64,000 bases of DNA from HLUCCA09 sp038745585. GTDB lineage: Bacteria > Pseudomonadota > Alphaproteobacteria > Rhodobacterales > Rhodobacteraceae. Made by a program: the position numbers and the translations under genes. The DNA lies in NCBI GenBank assembly GCA_038745585.1, contig JBCDLH010000014.1:1-64000 (forward strand), written 5' to 3'. Shown one piece after another: positions 8,988 through 16,948 of the stretch (the first letter of the stretch is position 1; every line of letters starts with the position of its first letter). Below the pieces are notes generated by a model. It worked only from the letters and a program-made list of their open reading frames with translations. It had not been told where the DNA came from and ran no database searches.

Positions 8988-9021
8988 GCCGCGAAACGCT
9001 CCTGGTGGAGGCGTTTACGGC
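8988..9021. terminator. Hairpin after parC, possible bidirectional terminator
   Basis: Directly after the parC stop, GCCG (8988-8991) pairs with CGGC (9018-9021). Inside, AAACGCTCC pairs with GGAGGCGTTT with one bulged base. It lies between convergent genes. There is no T-tract, so it may be only a 3'-end stabilising or pausing structure. Confidence 0.3.
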
Positions 9022-9065
9022 ACGCAGCGCATCAGCCTTGCGAAAGTGGCTGAACCCCGCAGCCC

Positions 9066-9638
9066 CTAGATGTCGTCCCCATCCAAAAGCGGGTCTATGC
9101 GGTTTGCCCAAAACCGGCGCCACCGCGCATAGATCGCCCAGAAAAGGCAGGCGAGCCCCACGAGGATCGCTATGCTGACCCAGGGGATGATCCGCGTGTC
9201 GGGCCCTTCGATATCCCGAATGCGCAAAGCGTTGGGATAGGCCGTCGGCAGGTTGAGACGCCAGCCGTAATGCAGAACGGCGACCCAATTCGGGTCTTCC
9301 GCGGTCGAGACGAGATCGGCCGCGCGGGTCTGCAGATCTGCCGAGTTGATCTTGAAAAACGGTGGCCAGCCAAACCCGGTATCCTCGTTGCGATAGACTG
9401 CAGGCCGTCCATTCTCGCGGATGCCTTGGACGAAAAAAACATCGCGGCTGTTATCGGCAGCAGCGCCCGCGCCGGTTTCAGCGCCGGCCCAGAACCAAGA
9501 ATTCTCCCCCGGCGTTTCGCGCCGTTCGTAGGTGTCGGTGATCCGGACGATATCCCAGTGCGGCAGGGTGTAATGCAGGAACGACGCGAGCGAGACCCAG
9601 AACAGGATCACAAAGGTCCACTTCAAATAGCCGAGCAC
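9066..9638 (-). CDS. DUF1523 family membrane protein
   Basis: A 190-residue protein with an N-terminal membrane segment (LKWTFVILFWVSLASFLHYTLP), a periplasmic middle containing WDIVRITDTYERR and GWPPFFKINSADLQT, and a second membrane segment near residues 150-172 (IIPWVSIAILVGLACLFWAIYARW). The combination matches DUF1523, seen widely in Rhodobacteraceae; its function is unknown. It converges with parC. A 22-base gap separates it from the upstream small membrane protein gene, so the two are probably one operon. Confidence 0.85.
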   Translation of the reverse strand: MLGYLKWTFVILFWVSLASFLHYTLPHWDIVRITDTYERRETPGENSWFWAGAETGAGAAADNSRDVFFVQGIRENGRPAVYRNEDTGFGWPPFFKINSADLQTRAADLVSTAEDPNWVAVLHYGWRLNLPTAYPNALRIRDIEGPDTRIIPWVSIAILVGLACLFWAIYARWRRFWANRIDPLLDGDDI

Positions 9639-9660
9639 GTGCGTTCCCCTTTAGGCCCCG

Positions 9661-9930
9661 TCAGCCGTAGTTCGACACGTATATGACGATGCCGACAAGG
9701 ACAAAAGGCACGATGTAGACACCCAGCAAAAGCTTCCGCTGCAGCTCGTAGCGCCGCGTTTCCAGGCCTTCATTCACGAAGATGTCGCGATTGCCCGGCC
9801 GCCCCTGGTCTTCCCATTCCGCCTCCAGCCGCTCGCGCTGGGAAGCACGGGCATAAAACCAAAGGCAGACGTAGACCAGCGTCGCGAGGGCAAGGAGGAC
9901 GAAAACGAGCCGGCCGAGCGCAAAAAACAT
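9661..9930 (-). CDS. Small two-span membrane protein
   Basis: An 89-residue protein with membrane segments at about residues 4-26 (LGRLVFVLLALATLVYVCLWFY) and 69-87, joined by a charged cytoplasmic stretch (RERLEAEWEDQGRPGNRDIFVNEGLETRRYELQRK). AGAGGAG lies seven bases before the ATG at 9930, which decides the start; the longer frame to 10167 lacks such a site. It precedes the DUF1523 gene and is probably cotranscribed. No known function. Confidence 0.75.
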   Translation of the reverse strand: MFFALGRLVFVLLALATLVYVCLWFYARASQRERLEAEWEDQGRPGNRDIFVNEGLETRRYELQRKLLLGVYIVPFVLVGIVIYVSNYG

Positions 9931-10328
9931 CGATGTCTCCTCTTTTCCCGCTCTGCCATAGCCGAGCGGGTGTCTTTGAGCGAGAGACATGTGTGGCGGG
10001 AGAGGCCCGCCGTCTAGGGGCGGAACCCCGTGCCGGGGCTCGTGGCGATCCTGAGCAGACCGACGACCGTGGGGCGTTGCCGTCTGCCATACGCTGCGAA
10101 CGCTGTAGCGCCTGAGGCGCGATCTCACGTGGCACGGGCCCTCGGACGCAGGGCGCGTATGAGGCACCGTTCGCGTGACGTGGAGCGCGACACCCGCACG
10201 CGCCTTCTAATACCGGGCAGCCGAAGAGACGGGCCACAAACGGTGTCAGGTGCGGCGACAATCGTGCTTTGGTTTCTCTGCGCAACGTGTAGGCTCCGCC
10301 AAAACAATCAGGTCAGGGAGGCCGCCCC
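9931..10328. other. Divergent intergenic region without a gene
   Basis: 398 bases between the small membrane protein and the ABC binding-protein gene, transcribed in opposite directions. It must contain both promoters. Overlapping short frames show no family resemblance. No tRNA-like or terminator structure was found. Confidence 0.4.
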
Positions 10329-11801
10329 ATGTTGTCCCGTTTTGCCATCGGCACGGCTGCGCTTGCGATTGCTGCCGGCGCAGCCTTTGCCCAAGAGACC
10401 GACATCACGATTGGGATGGCGCTCGAGCCGCCCAACCTTGACCCGACCGGCGGCGCCGCTGCCGCGATTGACGAAGTCGTCTACGCTAACGTGTTGGAAG
10501 GGCTGACACGCTTTGCCCCGGATGGCAGTGTCGTTCCCGGGCTCGCTTCGGACTGGGAGGTGAGCGCCGACGGGACCGTCTATACCTTTCGCCTGCGCTC
10601 GGGCGTGACGTTCCATGACGGCTCGGAGATGGACGCCGAAGACGTCGTCTTTTCGCTCGATCGCGCCCGCGCCGAAGACTCAACGAACGCACAAAAAGCG
10701 CTTTTTGCCGGGATCGATAGCGTTGAGGCCATCGACGCCACGACCGTTCGGGTGACGCTCAGCGCCCCCGATGGCGCCTTCCCGTTCAAGATGGCGTGGG
10801 GCGATGCCGTGATCGTAGCACCCGAAGCCGTTGAGACGCTCGCCACAGCGCCCGTCGGCACGGGGCCGTTCGTCTTTACGGACTGGGTGCAGGGGGACCG
10901 TGTCGAGCTTCGCCGAAACCCCGATTATTGGGGCGATGCACCGGCGCTCGAGACTGCGACCTTCAAGTTCATCTCTGACCCGAACGCCGCTTTTGCCGCC
11001 ATGATGGCCGGTGACGTGGACGCCTTCCCCAATTTCCCCGCGCCAGAGACCCTCGCCCAGTTCGACGCCAACCCAATGTTTAACGTCATCGTCGGCTCGA
11101 CGGAGGGCGAGACGATCCTTGCCATGAACAATGCCACCGGTCCGCTCGACGATGTCCGCGTTCGCCAGGCCATTGCGCATGCGATCAACCGGCAAGAGAT
11201 CATCGACGGCGCGATGTTCGGCTACGGCACTCCGATCGGGACGCATTTCGCCCCGCACAACCCGGACTACGTCGATTTGACCGCGCTCTCTGCCCATGAT
11301 CCCGACGCTGCCCGAGCACTCCTCGCCGAGGCGGGGGCCGAGGGCTTGACGCTGCGCCTGATGCTCCCGCCGCCCACCTATGCCCGCCGCGGGGGCGAGA
11401 TCATCGCATCGCAACTGCGCGCGGTCGGGATCGAGACCGAGATCTCCAACCTCGAATGGGCGCAATGGCTGGAGCAGGTTTTCCGCGGCAAGGATTTCGA
11501 CTTGACCATCGTGAGCCACACCGAACCCGCCGACATCAACATCTATGCCCGGCCGGATTACTACTTTCAGTACGACAGCGAGGCGTTCCGCGCCCTCATG
11601 GACGAGCTTAACCTCACGACCGAAGCGGACGCGCGCGCATCGCTTCTCCGCCAGGCGCAAGAGATGATCGCCGAGGAGTATGTGAACGGGTACCTCTTTC
11701 AACTCGCCAAAACCGGCGTCGCCAATGCCAAAATCGAGGGCCTGTGGGAGAACGCGCCAACCCAAGCGAACGACCTCACTTCCGTCCGCTGGTCTGACTG
11801 A
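10329..11801 (+). CDS. ABC transporter substrate-binding protein, peptide/nickel type
   Basis: Periplasmic receptor of the SBP_bac_5 family, which captures peptides, opines, nickel complexes or similar solutes for an ABC importer. Signal peptide MLSRFAIGTAALAIAAGAAFA followed by QETDITIG. The mature part shows VYANVLEGLTRF, GLASDWEVSADG..YTFRLRSGVTFHDG, FSLDRA and TGPFVFTDW, all cluster-5 hallmarks. The 490-residue length is normal. AGGGAGG lies just before the ATG. The transporter genes lie downstream on the opposite strand, so the receptor is expressed from its own promoter and converges on them. The substrate cannot be deduced. Confidence 0.93.
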   Translation: MLSRFAIGTAALAIAAGAAFAQETDITIGMALEPPNLDPTGGAAAAIDEVVYANVLEGLTRFAPDGSVVPGLASDWEVSADGTVYTFRLRSGVTFHDGSEMDAEDVVFSLDRARAEDSTNAQKALFAGIDSVEAIDATTVRVTLSAPDGAFPFKMAWGDAVIVAPEAVETLATAPVGTGPFVFTDWVQGDRVELRRNPDYWGDAPALETATFKFISDPNAAFAAMMAGDVDAFPNFPAPETLAQFDANPMFNVIVGSTEGETILAMNNATGPLDDVRVRQAIAHAINRQEIIDGAMFGYGTPIGTHFAPHNPDYVDLTALSAHDPDAARALLAEAGAEGLTLRLMLPPPTYARRGGEIIASQLRAVGIETEISNLEWAQWLEQVFRGKDFDLTIVSHTEPADINIYARPDYYFQYDSEAFRALMDELNLTTEADARASLLRQAQEMIAEEYVNGYLFQLAKTGVANAKIEGLWENAPTQANDLTSVRWSD

Positions 11802-11840
11802 CCGCAAGAATAGAACGCTCCTGCTTCGACTTTGGCGCCC

Positions 11841-11880
11841 ACTTTCTTTTTTCTTGCATTCAACATCGCCGCCGGAGGCA
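11841..11880. repeat. Intergenic motif copy 1 (GCCTCCGGCGG type)
   Basis: Between convergent genes, TTTCTT..TTCTTGC and ATCGCCGCCGGAGGC recur nearly identically at 42686-42720, also between convergent genes. Comparable GCCTCCGGCGG..ATATTTGCA..AAGAA strings are known to me as a recurrent 3'-intergenic element in Rhodobacteraceae. A transcript-end role is an inference. Confidence 0.55.
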
Positions 11881-11887
11881 TCGACCG

Positions 11888-13462
11888 TCACGACACCGGC
11901 GCCACCCCGGGAAGCCTGGGCGCAGCCGCAAGTAGCTCGCGCGTGTAAGCGGCCTGCGGCGCGGCGAAGAGCGCGTCCGTCGCGCCCTCTTCGACGATCC
12001 GACCGTCCTTCATGACCATGACGCGGTCGGCCAGGGCGCGGACCACCGTGAGGTCGTGGGTGATAAAAAGATAGGACAAGCCAAAGCGCCCCTGCAGGTC
12101 GGCGAGTAGATCGAGGATGCGCGCGCGGACCGACACGTCGAGCGCCGAAACGGCCTCGTCGAGCACGATTAGTTCGGGCCGCGTGATCAGCGCGCGCGCG
12201 AGCGCAATGCGTTGACGCTGGCCGCCCGAGAATTCATGCGGATACTTCTCCGCGTCAGAGGTCGAAAGTCCCACGGCCTCGAGCGTCTCGGCGATCCGAG
12301 CATCCGCATCCTCCGGCGCGCCGCCGAGGTGAAACGGCTCCGAGACCAACCGGCGGACCCTATGGCGCGGGTTGAACGAGCCGTAAGGGTCCTGAAAGAC
12401 GACCTGCATGCGCCGCCGCAGCGCCGGACCCATCGCGGGCGAGACCACCTCACCCCTAAGCCGGATCGCCCCGCCCTGGACCGGCTCCAGCCCGAGAACA
12501 GCGCGCGCAAGGGTCGACTTGCCCGATCCGCTTTCGCCCACAAGGCCGAGGCACTCACCTTGCTTCAGCGCAAACGTGACGCCATCGACCGCACGTATCC
12601 GCGGCGCGCGCCCAAAGAGCCGCCGCCCTGGTACGCCGTAATCCCGGACAACGTCCTGCGCCTCAAGCAGAGTATCCCCAATGCGGCCCGGGTGGCGCTG
12701 CGGGGCGTGGGAGGCGGCCGCAAAAAGCGCCCTTGAGTAGCTCTGACCGAGGCCGCCCGGAAGGGCCGACGCGGGCACTTGTTCGACGATCCGTCCGGCC
12801 TGCATCACGGCGACCTCGTCTGCCATCTGCGCTACCACGCCAAGGTCGTGCGTAATAAAAAGGCATGCCATGCCTTCTTTGGCGACCAGGTCCTTGAGAA
12901 GGTCGAGGATCTGCGATTGTGTTGTCACGTCGAGCGCCGTGGTGGGCTCGTCCGCGATCAGAAGCTGCGGCTGCAGCGCGATGGCAAGCGCGATGCAGAC
13001 GCGCTGCCGCTGCCCCCCAGAGAGCTCAAAGGGGTAACGCGACAGCGGAAAGCGTTCGGTATCGAGGCCGACCCGGGCGAGCCGGTCCTTGGCGCGGGCA
13101 AACGCCGCGGCCCGATGAGAGGCCCCGTGCACAAGGAGGGTTTCGGCAACCTGCTCGCCAATCCTCTGGACGGGGTTTAGCGCGGTCATCGGTTCTTGAA
13201 AGATCATCCCGACCTGGCGGCCGCGGATATCGCACATGTCCCGCTCCGAGAGATCTCCCAGCGCGCGCCCATCGAGGCGGATGCTGCCCTCCATCCGCGC
13301 CCCCCGCGGCAAGAGGCGCATGATCGAAAGCGCAGTCATCGATTTGCCGGACCCGCTCTCGCCGACGAGCCCCAAGACGCGCCCTGCTTCGAGCCGCAGG
13401 GAAACGTCGCGCAGGATCGGCGTCCCGTGGATGCCAAGCGAGAGCCCGTCGACGTCGATCAT
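11888..13462 (-). CDS. Peptide-type ABC transporter, fused double ATPase
   Basis: Cytoplasmic ATPase of a dipeptide/oligopeptide-type importer, with the two nucleotide-binding domains (DppD- and DppF-like) in one 524-residue chain. The first half has Walker A GLVGESGSGKSMTAL, signature LSGGQRQRVCIALA and Walker B LLIADEPTTALDV. The second half has GLVGESGSGKSTLARA, FSGGQRQRIALARAL and LIVLDEAVSALDV. Both sites look intact, so both should hydrolyse ATP. The start overlaps the permease stop by four bases. It is the last gene of the permease-permease-ATPase operon and converges with the binding-protein gene. Confidence 0.94.
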   Translation of the reverse strand: MIDVDGLSLGIHGTPILRDVSLRLEAGRVLGLVGESGSGKSMTALSIMRLLPRGARMEGSIRLDGRALGDLSERDMCDIRGRQVGMIFQEPMTALNPVQRIGEQVAETLLVHGASHRAAAFARAKDRLARVGLDTERFPLSRYPFELSGGQRQRVCIALAIALQPQLLIADEPTTALDVTTQSQILDLLKDLVAKEGMACLFITHDLGVVAQMADEVAVMQAGRIVEQVPASALPGGLGQSYSRALFAAASHAPQRHPGRIGDTLLEAQDVVRDYGVPGRRLFGRAPRIRAVDGVTFALKQGECLGLVGESGSGKSTLARAVLGLEPVQGGAIRLRGEVVSPAMGPALRRRMQVVFQDPYGSFNPRHRVRRLVSEPFHLGGAPEDADARIAETLEAVGLSTSDAEKYPHEFSGGQRQRIALARALITRPELIVLDEAVSALDVSVRARILDLLADLQGRFGLSYLFITHDLTVVRALADRVMVMKDGRIVEEGATDALFAAPQAAYTRELLAAAPRLPGVAPVS

Positions 13463-14292
13463 CGGACCGCGCGCCGCAGCCGCGGGTCCAAGAGATCGCG
13501 CAGCCCGTCGCCCATCAGGTTGAGCCCCAAAACCGTCAGCACAATGGCCAGACCGGGGAGGACCGCAAGCCGCGGATCACTGTAAAAGAAAGTCTGCGCC
13601 TCGGCGAGCATCCGGCCCCAGCTCGGCGTCGGCGGCTGCGCCCCGAGCCCGACATAGGAGAGCGCGGCTTCGGCGAGGATGCCGAGGGAAAACTGGATGG
13701 TGCCTTGCACGACGAGGAGATTGGCGATGTTGGGCAGGATATGCTCGACCGAGATCCGCGTCTTGCCCTTGCCGGCCACGCGCGCCGCCAGAATGAACTC
13801 GGCCGACCAGACCGTCAGCGCCGCGCCACGCGCAACCCGGGCGAAGACGGGGATGTTAAATATGCCGATCGCGAGGATCGCATTGACCGCCGAAGGGCCG
13901 AAGACAGCCGTGATCAAGATCGCGATCACGAGCGAGGGGAAGGCGAAGATGAGGTCGTTGCCTCGCATCAGGATCTCGTCGAGGACGCTCCCACGGGAGG
14001 CGGCCGCCATAAGTCCCAACGGCACGCCAAGCCCGATCCCGATGCCCACTGCAATCAGCGCGACGGCGATGGAGGTGCGCGCGCCTGCCATCAGCATCGA
14101 GACCATGTCGCGCCCCAACTGATCCGTCCCCAAAAGGTAGGGAGCGCCGGGCGGAAGGAGGCGCTCGGAGACCGAAAGCTGCGCCACATCATGGGGCGTC
14201 CAGAGCAGCGAGAGGCTCGCGGCAAGCGCAAAAAAAAGGGTCAGGGCCGCACCGACGACAAGCTGTAGCGGAAGCCGCACCGTCAAGGTCAA
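13459..14292 (-). CDS. Peptide-type ABC transporter permease (DppC-like)
   Basis: Inner-membrane permease of the importer, 277 residues with about six membrane segments. The N-terminal OppC-type segment is followed by LGTDQLGRDMVSMLMAGARTS and the EAA loop region EFILAARVAGKGKTRISVEHILPN. The C-terminal GDGLRDLLDPRLRR is typical of DppC. It overlaps both neighbours by four bases, indicating tight translational coupling. It pairs with the DppB-like permease to form the channel. Confidence 0.92.
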   Translation of the reverse strand: MTLTVRLPLQLVVGAALTLFFALAASLSLLWTPHDVAQLSVSERLLPPGAPYLLGTDQLGRDMVSMLMAGARTSIAVALIAVGIGIGLGVPLGLMAAASRGSVLDEILMRGNDLIFAFPSLVIAILITAVFGPSAVNAILAIGIFNIPVFARVARGAALTVWSAEFILAARVAGKGKTRISVEHILPNIANLLVVQGTIQFSLGILAEAALSYVGLGAQPPTPSWGRMLAEAQTFFYSDPRLAVLPGLAIVLTVLGLNLMGDGLRDLLDPRLRRAVR

Positions 14293-15233
14293 CGACGCCT
14301 CAGCCGCGGATCAACCGCCGCATAGGCTAGATCGACGAGGAAGGTCACCACGATCACAGCAAAGACGAGCAGCATAGTCACCGATTGCACCACAATCAGG
14401 TCGCGCTGCGTGATCCCTTGGAAGATGAGCCGGCCAAGCCCCGGCAGAAAGAACACGTTCTCGATGATGACGACACCGGCCAACAGAAACGAAAACTGCA
14501 GACCAAGAATCGTCAGCACCGGGATCAACGCATTGCGAAACGCATGCCGGCGGATCGCTTGGCCCTCGCTCAGGCCCTTTGCCCGGGCCGTGCGAATGTA
14601 GTCGGCGTGCAGTGTCTCTATGAGCGCCGAACGCATGACCCGCGCCAGGATCGCAGCTTGGGGCAGCGCAAGCGCAACGGCTGGCAAGGTCAGCGCCTTG
14701 ACCCCGTTCCAAAAACCGGCGTCCCAGCCGGGGAAACCGCCGGCCGAGAACACCTGCCATTGGATTGCGAAGACAACGACGAGGAGCATCGCAAACCAGA
14801 AGTTAGGGATCGCGATGCCGAGCTGTGTTGCCCCGATGATCCCCCAATCCACTGCGCCGCCGCGCCCCGCGGCCGCGGCAATCCCAACCGGAAGGGCGAT
14901 GATCGTCGAGAGGGCCAGCGCGTAGGCCGCGAGGGGAAGCGACACTGCGAGACGGTCGGCCACCAGCTCCGAAACCGGCACACGATAGGTGTAGGACAGC
15001 CCAAGATCGCCGCGGAGCATGCCACCGACCCAACTCGCATAGCGCTCAATAAGGCCCCCTTCGAGACCAAGCTCAGCGCGCAGCGCGGCGACAGTATCGG
15101 GCGCGGCGTTCAGACCGAGCATGAACGCCGCCGGATCCCCCGGAACGCCCTGGATGACGAGAAAAATCACGAGGCTCGCGGCCGCGAGGGACAGCGTTAG
15201 CGAGAGCCCCCGCATGGCCAGATATCGCAACAT
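14289..15233 (-). CDS. Peptide-type ABC transporter permease (DppB-like)
   Basis: First gene of the transporter operon, 314 residues. The DppB/OppB architecture is clear: an N-terminal membrane helix (RGLSLTLSLAAASLVIFLVIQGVPGDPA), a periplasmic segment, then LGIAIPNFWFAMLLVVVFA and the EAA loop DYIRTARAKGLSEGQAIRRHAFRNALIPVLT. The last helix contains GLGRLIFQGITQRDLIVVQ. A palindrome at 15259-15276 lies 26 bases before the start and may control the operon. Confidence 0.92.
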   Translation of the reverse strand: MLRYLAMRGLSLTLSLAAASLVIFLVIQGVPGDPAAFMLGLNAAPDTVAALRAELGLEGGLIERYASWVGGMLRGDLGLSYTYRVPVSELVADRLAVSLPLAAYALALSTIIALPVGIAAAAGRGGAVDWGIIGATQLGIAIPNFWFAMLLVVVFAIQWQVFSAGGFPGWDAGFWNGVKALTLPAVALALPQAAILARVMRSALIETLHADYIRTARAKGLSEGQAIRRHAFRNALIPVLTILGLQFSFLLAGVVIIENVFFLPGLGRLIFQGITQRDLIVVQSVTMLLVFAVIVVTFLVDLAYAAVDPRLRRR

Positions 15234-15258
15234 GGTCCGAGCCTATGCCTATGGCCGG

Positions 15259-15276
15259 AAAACCGGAACCGGTTTT
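15259..15276 (-). promoter_or_regulatory. Palindrome upstream of the ABC transporter operon
   Basis: AAAACCGGAACCGGTTTT: perfect eight-base arms around a central AA, 26 bases before the start of the first permease gene. This is the form of a dimeric repressor operator. The regulator is unknown and none is encoded nearby. Confidence 0.4.
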
Positions 15277-15364
15277 CGCGCAACCGAGGATGCCGGGCAT
15301 TGGGGCGGCAGCGTCCGGGCCAGCGCGCCCGTTCCGAGGATAGGGCGAGGCCCCTGCGCGAACG

Positions 15365-15397
15365 AAAAAGGCGCGCATCCGCCAAGGGATACGCGCC
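15365..15397 (-). terminator. Rho-independent terminator of hsp20
   Basis: On the minus strand an 11-bp stem (GGCGCGTATCC with GGATGCGCGCC, one G-U pair) closes a six-base loop and is followed by five T. It lies 36 bases after the hsp20 stop, so it most likely ends that transcript. Confidence 0.85.
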
Positions 15398-15432
15398 AAA
15401 CGAGGCCCTGCTTGGGACAAGGCTTCGGGTCG

Positions 15433-15900
15433 TTAGGCGTCGATCGTTTCGCCCAGCTTCGCCGGCGTCTGCGCGGTGCTGCGCGCGATTTCGATGCGGC
15501 GGGGCTTTAGCGCTTCCGGCACCTCACGAACCAGCTCGATGTGCAGCATGCCATCGACATGAGTCGCGCCGGTCACCCGCACGTGGTCGGCGAGATGGAA
15601 ACGACGCTCAAAGGCGCGGGTGGCGATACCGCGGTGAAGATAGGTCGTCTGCGCGTCAGCCTCGTTCTTGCGAGCCGAAACGAGCAGCGCGCCTTCCTTA
15701 ACCTCGACGTTCAACTCGTCATCGGCAAAGCCGGCGACGGCGATCGAGATCCGGTAGGCGTCTTCGTCGACCTTCTCGATGTTGTAAGGTGGGTAGGTGG
15801 GCTGTGCGACGTCCGCGGCGAGCACCCGATCCATCAGGTCTGCGATGCGGTCAAAGCCGACGGTGGCACGGTAAAGGGGGGTCAGGTCGTAGCTACGCAT
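15433..15900 (-). CDS. Small heat-shock protein, Hsp20/alpha-crystallin family
   Basis: ATP-independent holdase that keeps unfolding proteins soluble, 155 residues. The alpha-crystallin domain spans about residues 38-135: PPYNIEKVDEDAYRISIAVAGFADDELNVEVKEGALLVSARK, then YLHRGIATRAFERRFHLADHV and DGMLHIELVREVPE. It resembles IbpA-type class A proteins of alphaproteobacteria. The gene stands alone, with a strong terminator behind it. Its 5' leader folds like a ROSE thermometer, so heat-controlled translation is likely. Confidence 0.94.
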   Translation of the reverse strand: MRSYDLTPLYRATVGFDRIADLMDRVLAADVAQPTYPPYNIEKVDEDAYRISIAVAGFADDELNVEVKEGALLVSARKNEADAQTTYLHRGIATRAFERRFHLADHVRVTGATHVDGMLHIELVREVPEALKPRRIEIARSTAQTPAKLGETIDA

Positions 15901-15902
15901 GT

Positions 15903-15968
15903 GTCATCCTCCGTGTGAGCGACAACTCGTTGAGTAAGAGAGGCCCATTCCGCGCTCGGACATGGGCC
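15903..15968 (-). promoter_or_regulatory. Candidate ROSE-like RNA thermometer in the hsp20 leader
   Basis: The Shine-Dalgarno GGAGGA (15907-15912) pairs imperfectly with GUUGUCGCUC just upstream. GUUGUC pairs with GAUGAC (15903-15908) using two G-U pairs, and an inner G·G and C·A mismatch faces the Shine-Dalgarno, with an ACAC loop. UCGCU (15918-15922) fits the UYGCU motif of ROSE elements. Upstream, GGCCCAT..ATGGGCC and TCCG..CGGA form a second stable hairpin (15942-15968). ROSE elements are known to control hsp20 genes in alphaproteobacteria. Confidence 0.65.
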
Positions 15969-16079
15969 CAGGGATCCAGTCAGGCCCAGGTCTGGCGCCC
16001 GACTGCGGAGCAAGTGGGTGGGCTCGAGGCCCATTTCAAGAGCCGCGCGCGCGGTTTCCGGCAAGTGGCGCGGCGCGGT

Positions 16080-16934
16080 CTAGGGCCGGACGAAGCGGGC
16101 GCCGCCGCTCGTCGTCCGCGCACCAGTGGTGCGTCGCTCATCGCCAGTAGTGATGCGTCGCGCGGTCGAGGTTTCGGCCTCCGGCCAGACGCCCCGGCCC
16201 GACCGAAGCGCCGCCTTAAGCTCGCGAACAGCCCCGTCGATTGCCATCCCCCAAACCCGGGTCTCCCCGTTATAGATCGTGCGCCCCGAAATCAGCGAGA
16301 CGATGCGCGGCGTGCCTGTGCTCACATCGAACATCGGCGCGCCGGAGGCACCGAAATTTGAGTCGCACGTGACCTGCACCGCGCCCAAGCCCTGCGCCTC
16401 AACATCACAGCGCCGCTGCCAAGACGGCGCGGTTGACCTGTCCCGAGCGTAGGAAACAACGCTGACCTCGGTGCCAGCGCGCGGCGCAGCACCGACCGCA
16501 AAGGGCGACGCTGTGGCCGAGGGGATCGGCGCGTCGAGCTCGATCAGGCCGACATCGGCCACAAGGTGCTGCAAAAAATCCCGCTGGTCGTGCCTGTAGT
16601 CGGGCAGGACGACCGCCCGCGCGCCTCGCCGCTCGGCAATCGTCGCGCCGTCGCGATAGCCAGCGCGAAAGGTCGCCTCTGCCGGGTCGATCCGCGCGCC
16701 GGTCCGCTGATTGACGAGGCAATGCGCCGCCGTGAGCACAATGTCGGGGGTGATAAGCGCCCCGCTGCAGAACCCGTCTTCGAAGTCTATTCGTCCGACA
16801 GCTTCAAAGCCCAATAGGTCTTGCCGCAGAGTGAGACGCTTTAGCGGAGAGTCCGCGAGGCTTGGGAGCGCTGCAGTCGCAATGGCGCAGCCGAGCGTGA
16901 GGCTCAGCGCGCAGCGCATAGCCGTAGACCACAT
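16080..16934 (-). CDS. Secreted trypsin-like serine protease (second of a pair)
   Basis: S1-family protease of 284 residues with a signal peptide (MRCALSLTLGCAIATAALPSLA). The catalytic triad is visible: His in LTAAHC, Asp in VADVGLIEL, and Ser in NFGASGAPMF. The last part is low-complexity, rich in Arg/Thr, and ends ARFVRP. The ATG at 16934 has GGGA seven bases upstream; an in-frame ATG at 16919 is the alternative. The gene begins 14 bases after its paralogue, and both share the GASGAP motif and a similar C-terminal tail. Substrate unknown. Confidence 0.88.
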   Translation of the reverse strand: MWSTAMRCALSLTLGCAIATAALPSLADSPLKRLTLRQDLLGFEAVGRIDFEDGFCSGALITPDIVLTAAHCLVNQRTGARIDPAEATFRAGYRDGATIAERRGARAVVLPDYRHDQRDFLQHLVADVGLIELDAPIPSATASPFAVGAAPRAGTEVSVVSYARDRSTAPSWQRRCDVEAQGLGAVQVTCDSNFGASGAPMFDVSTGTPRIVSLISGRTIYNGETRVWGMAIDGAVRELKAALRSGRGVWPEAETSTARRITTGDERRTTGARTTSGGARFVRP

Positions 16935-16948
16935 TGGCCAGTCCCTTT

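Noticed and set aside
12187..13161. Several overlapping frames within the ABC ATPase gene
   Set aside because: GC-rich shadow frames; the ATPase with two complete Walker sets explains the region.
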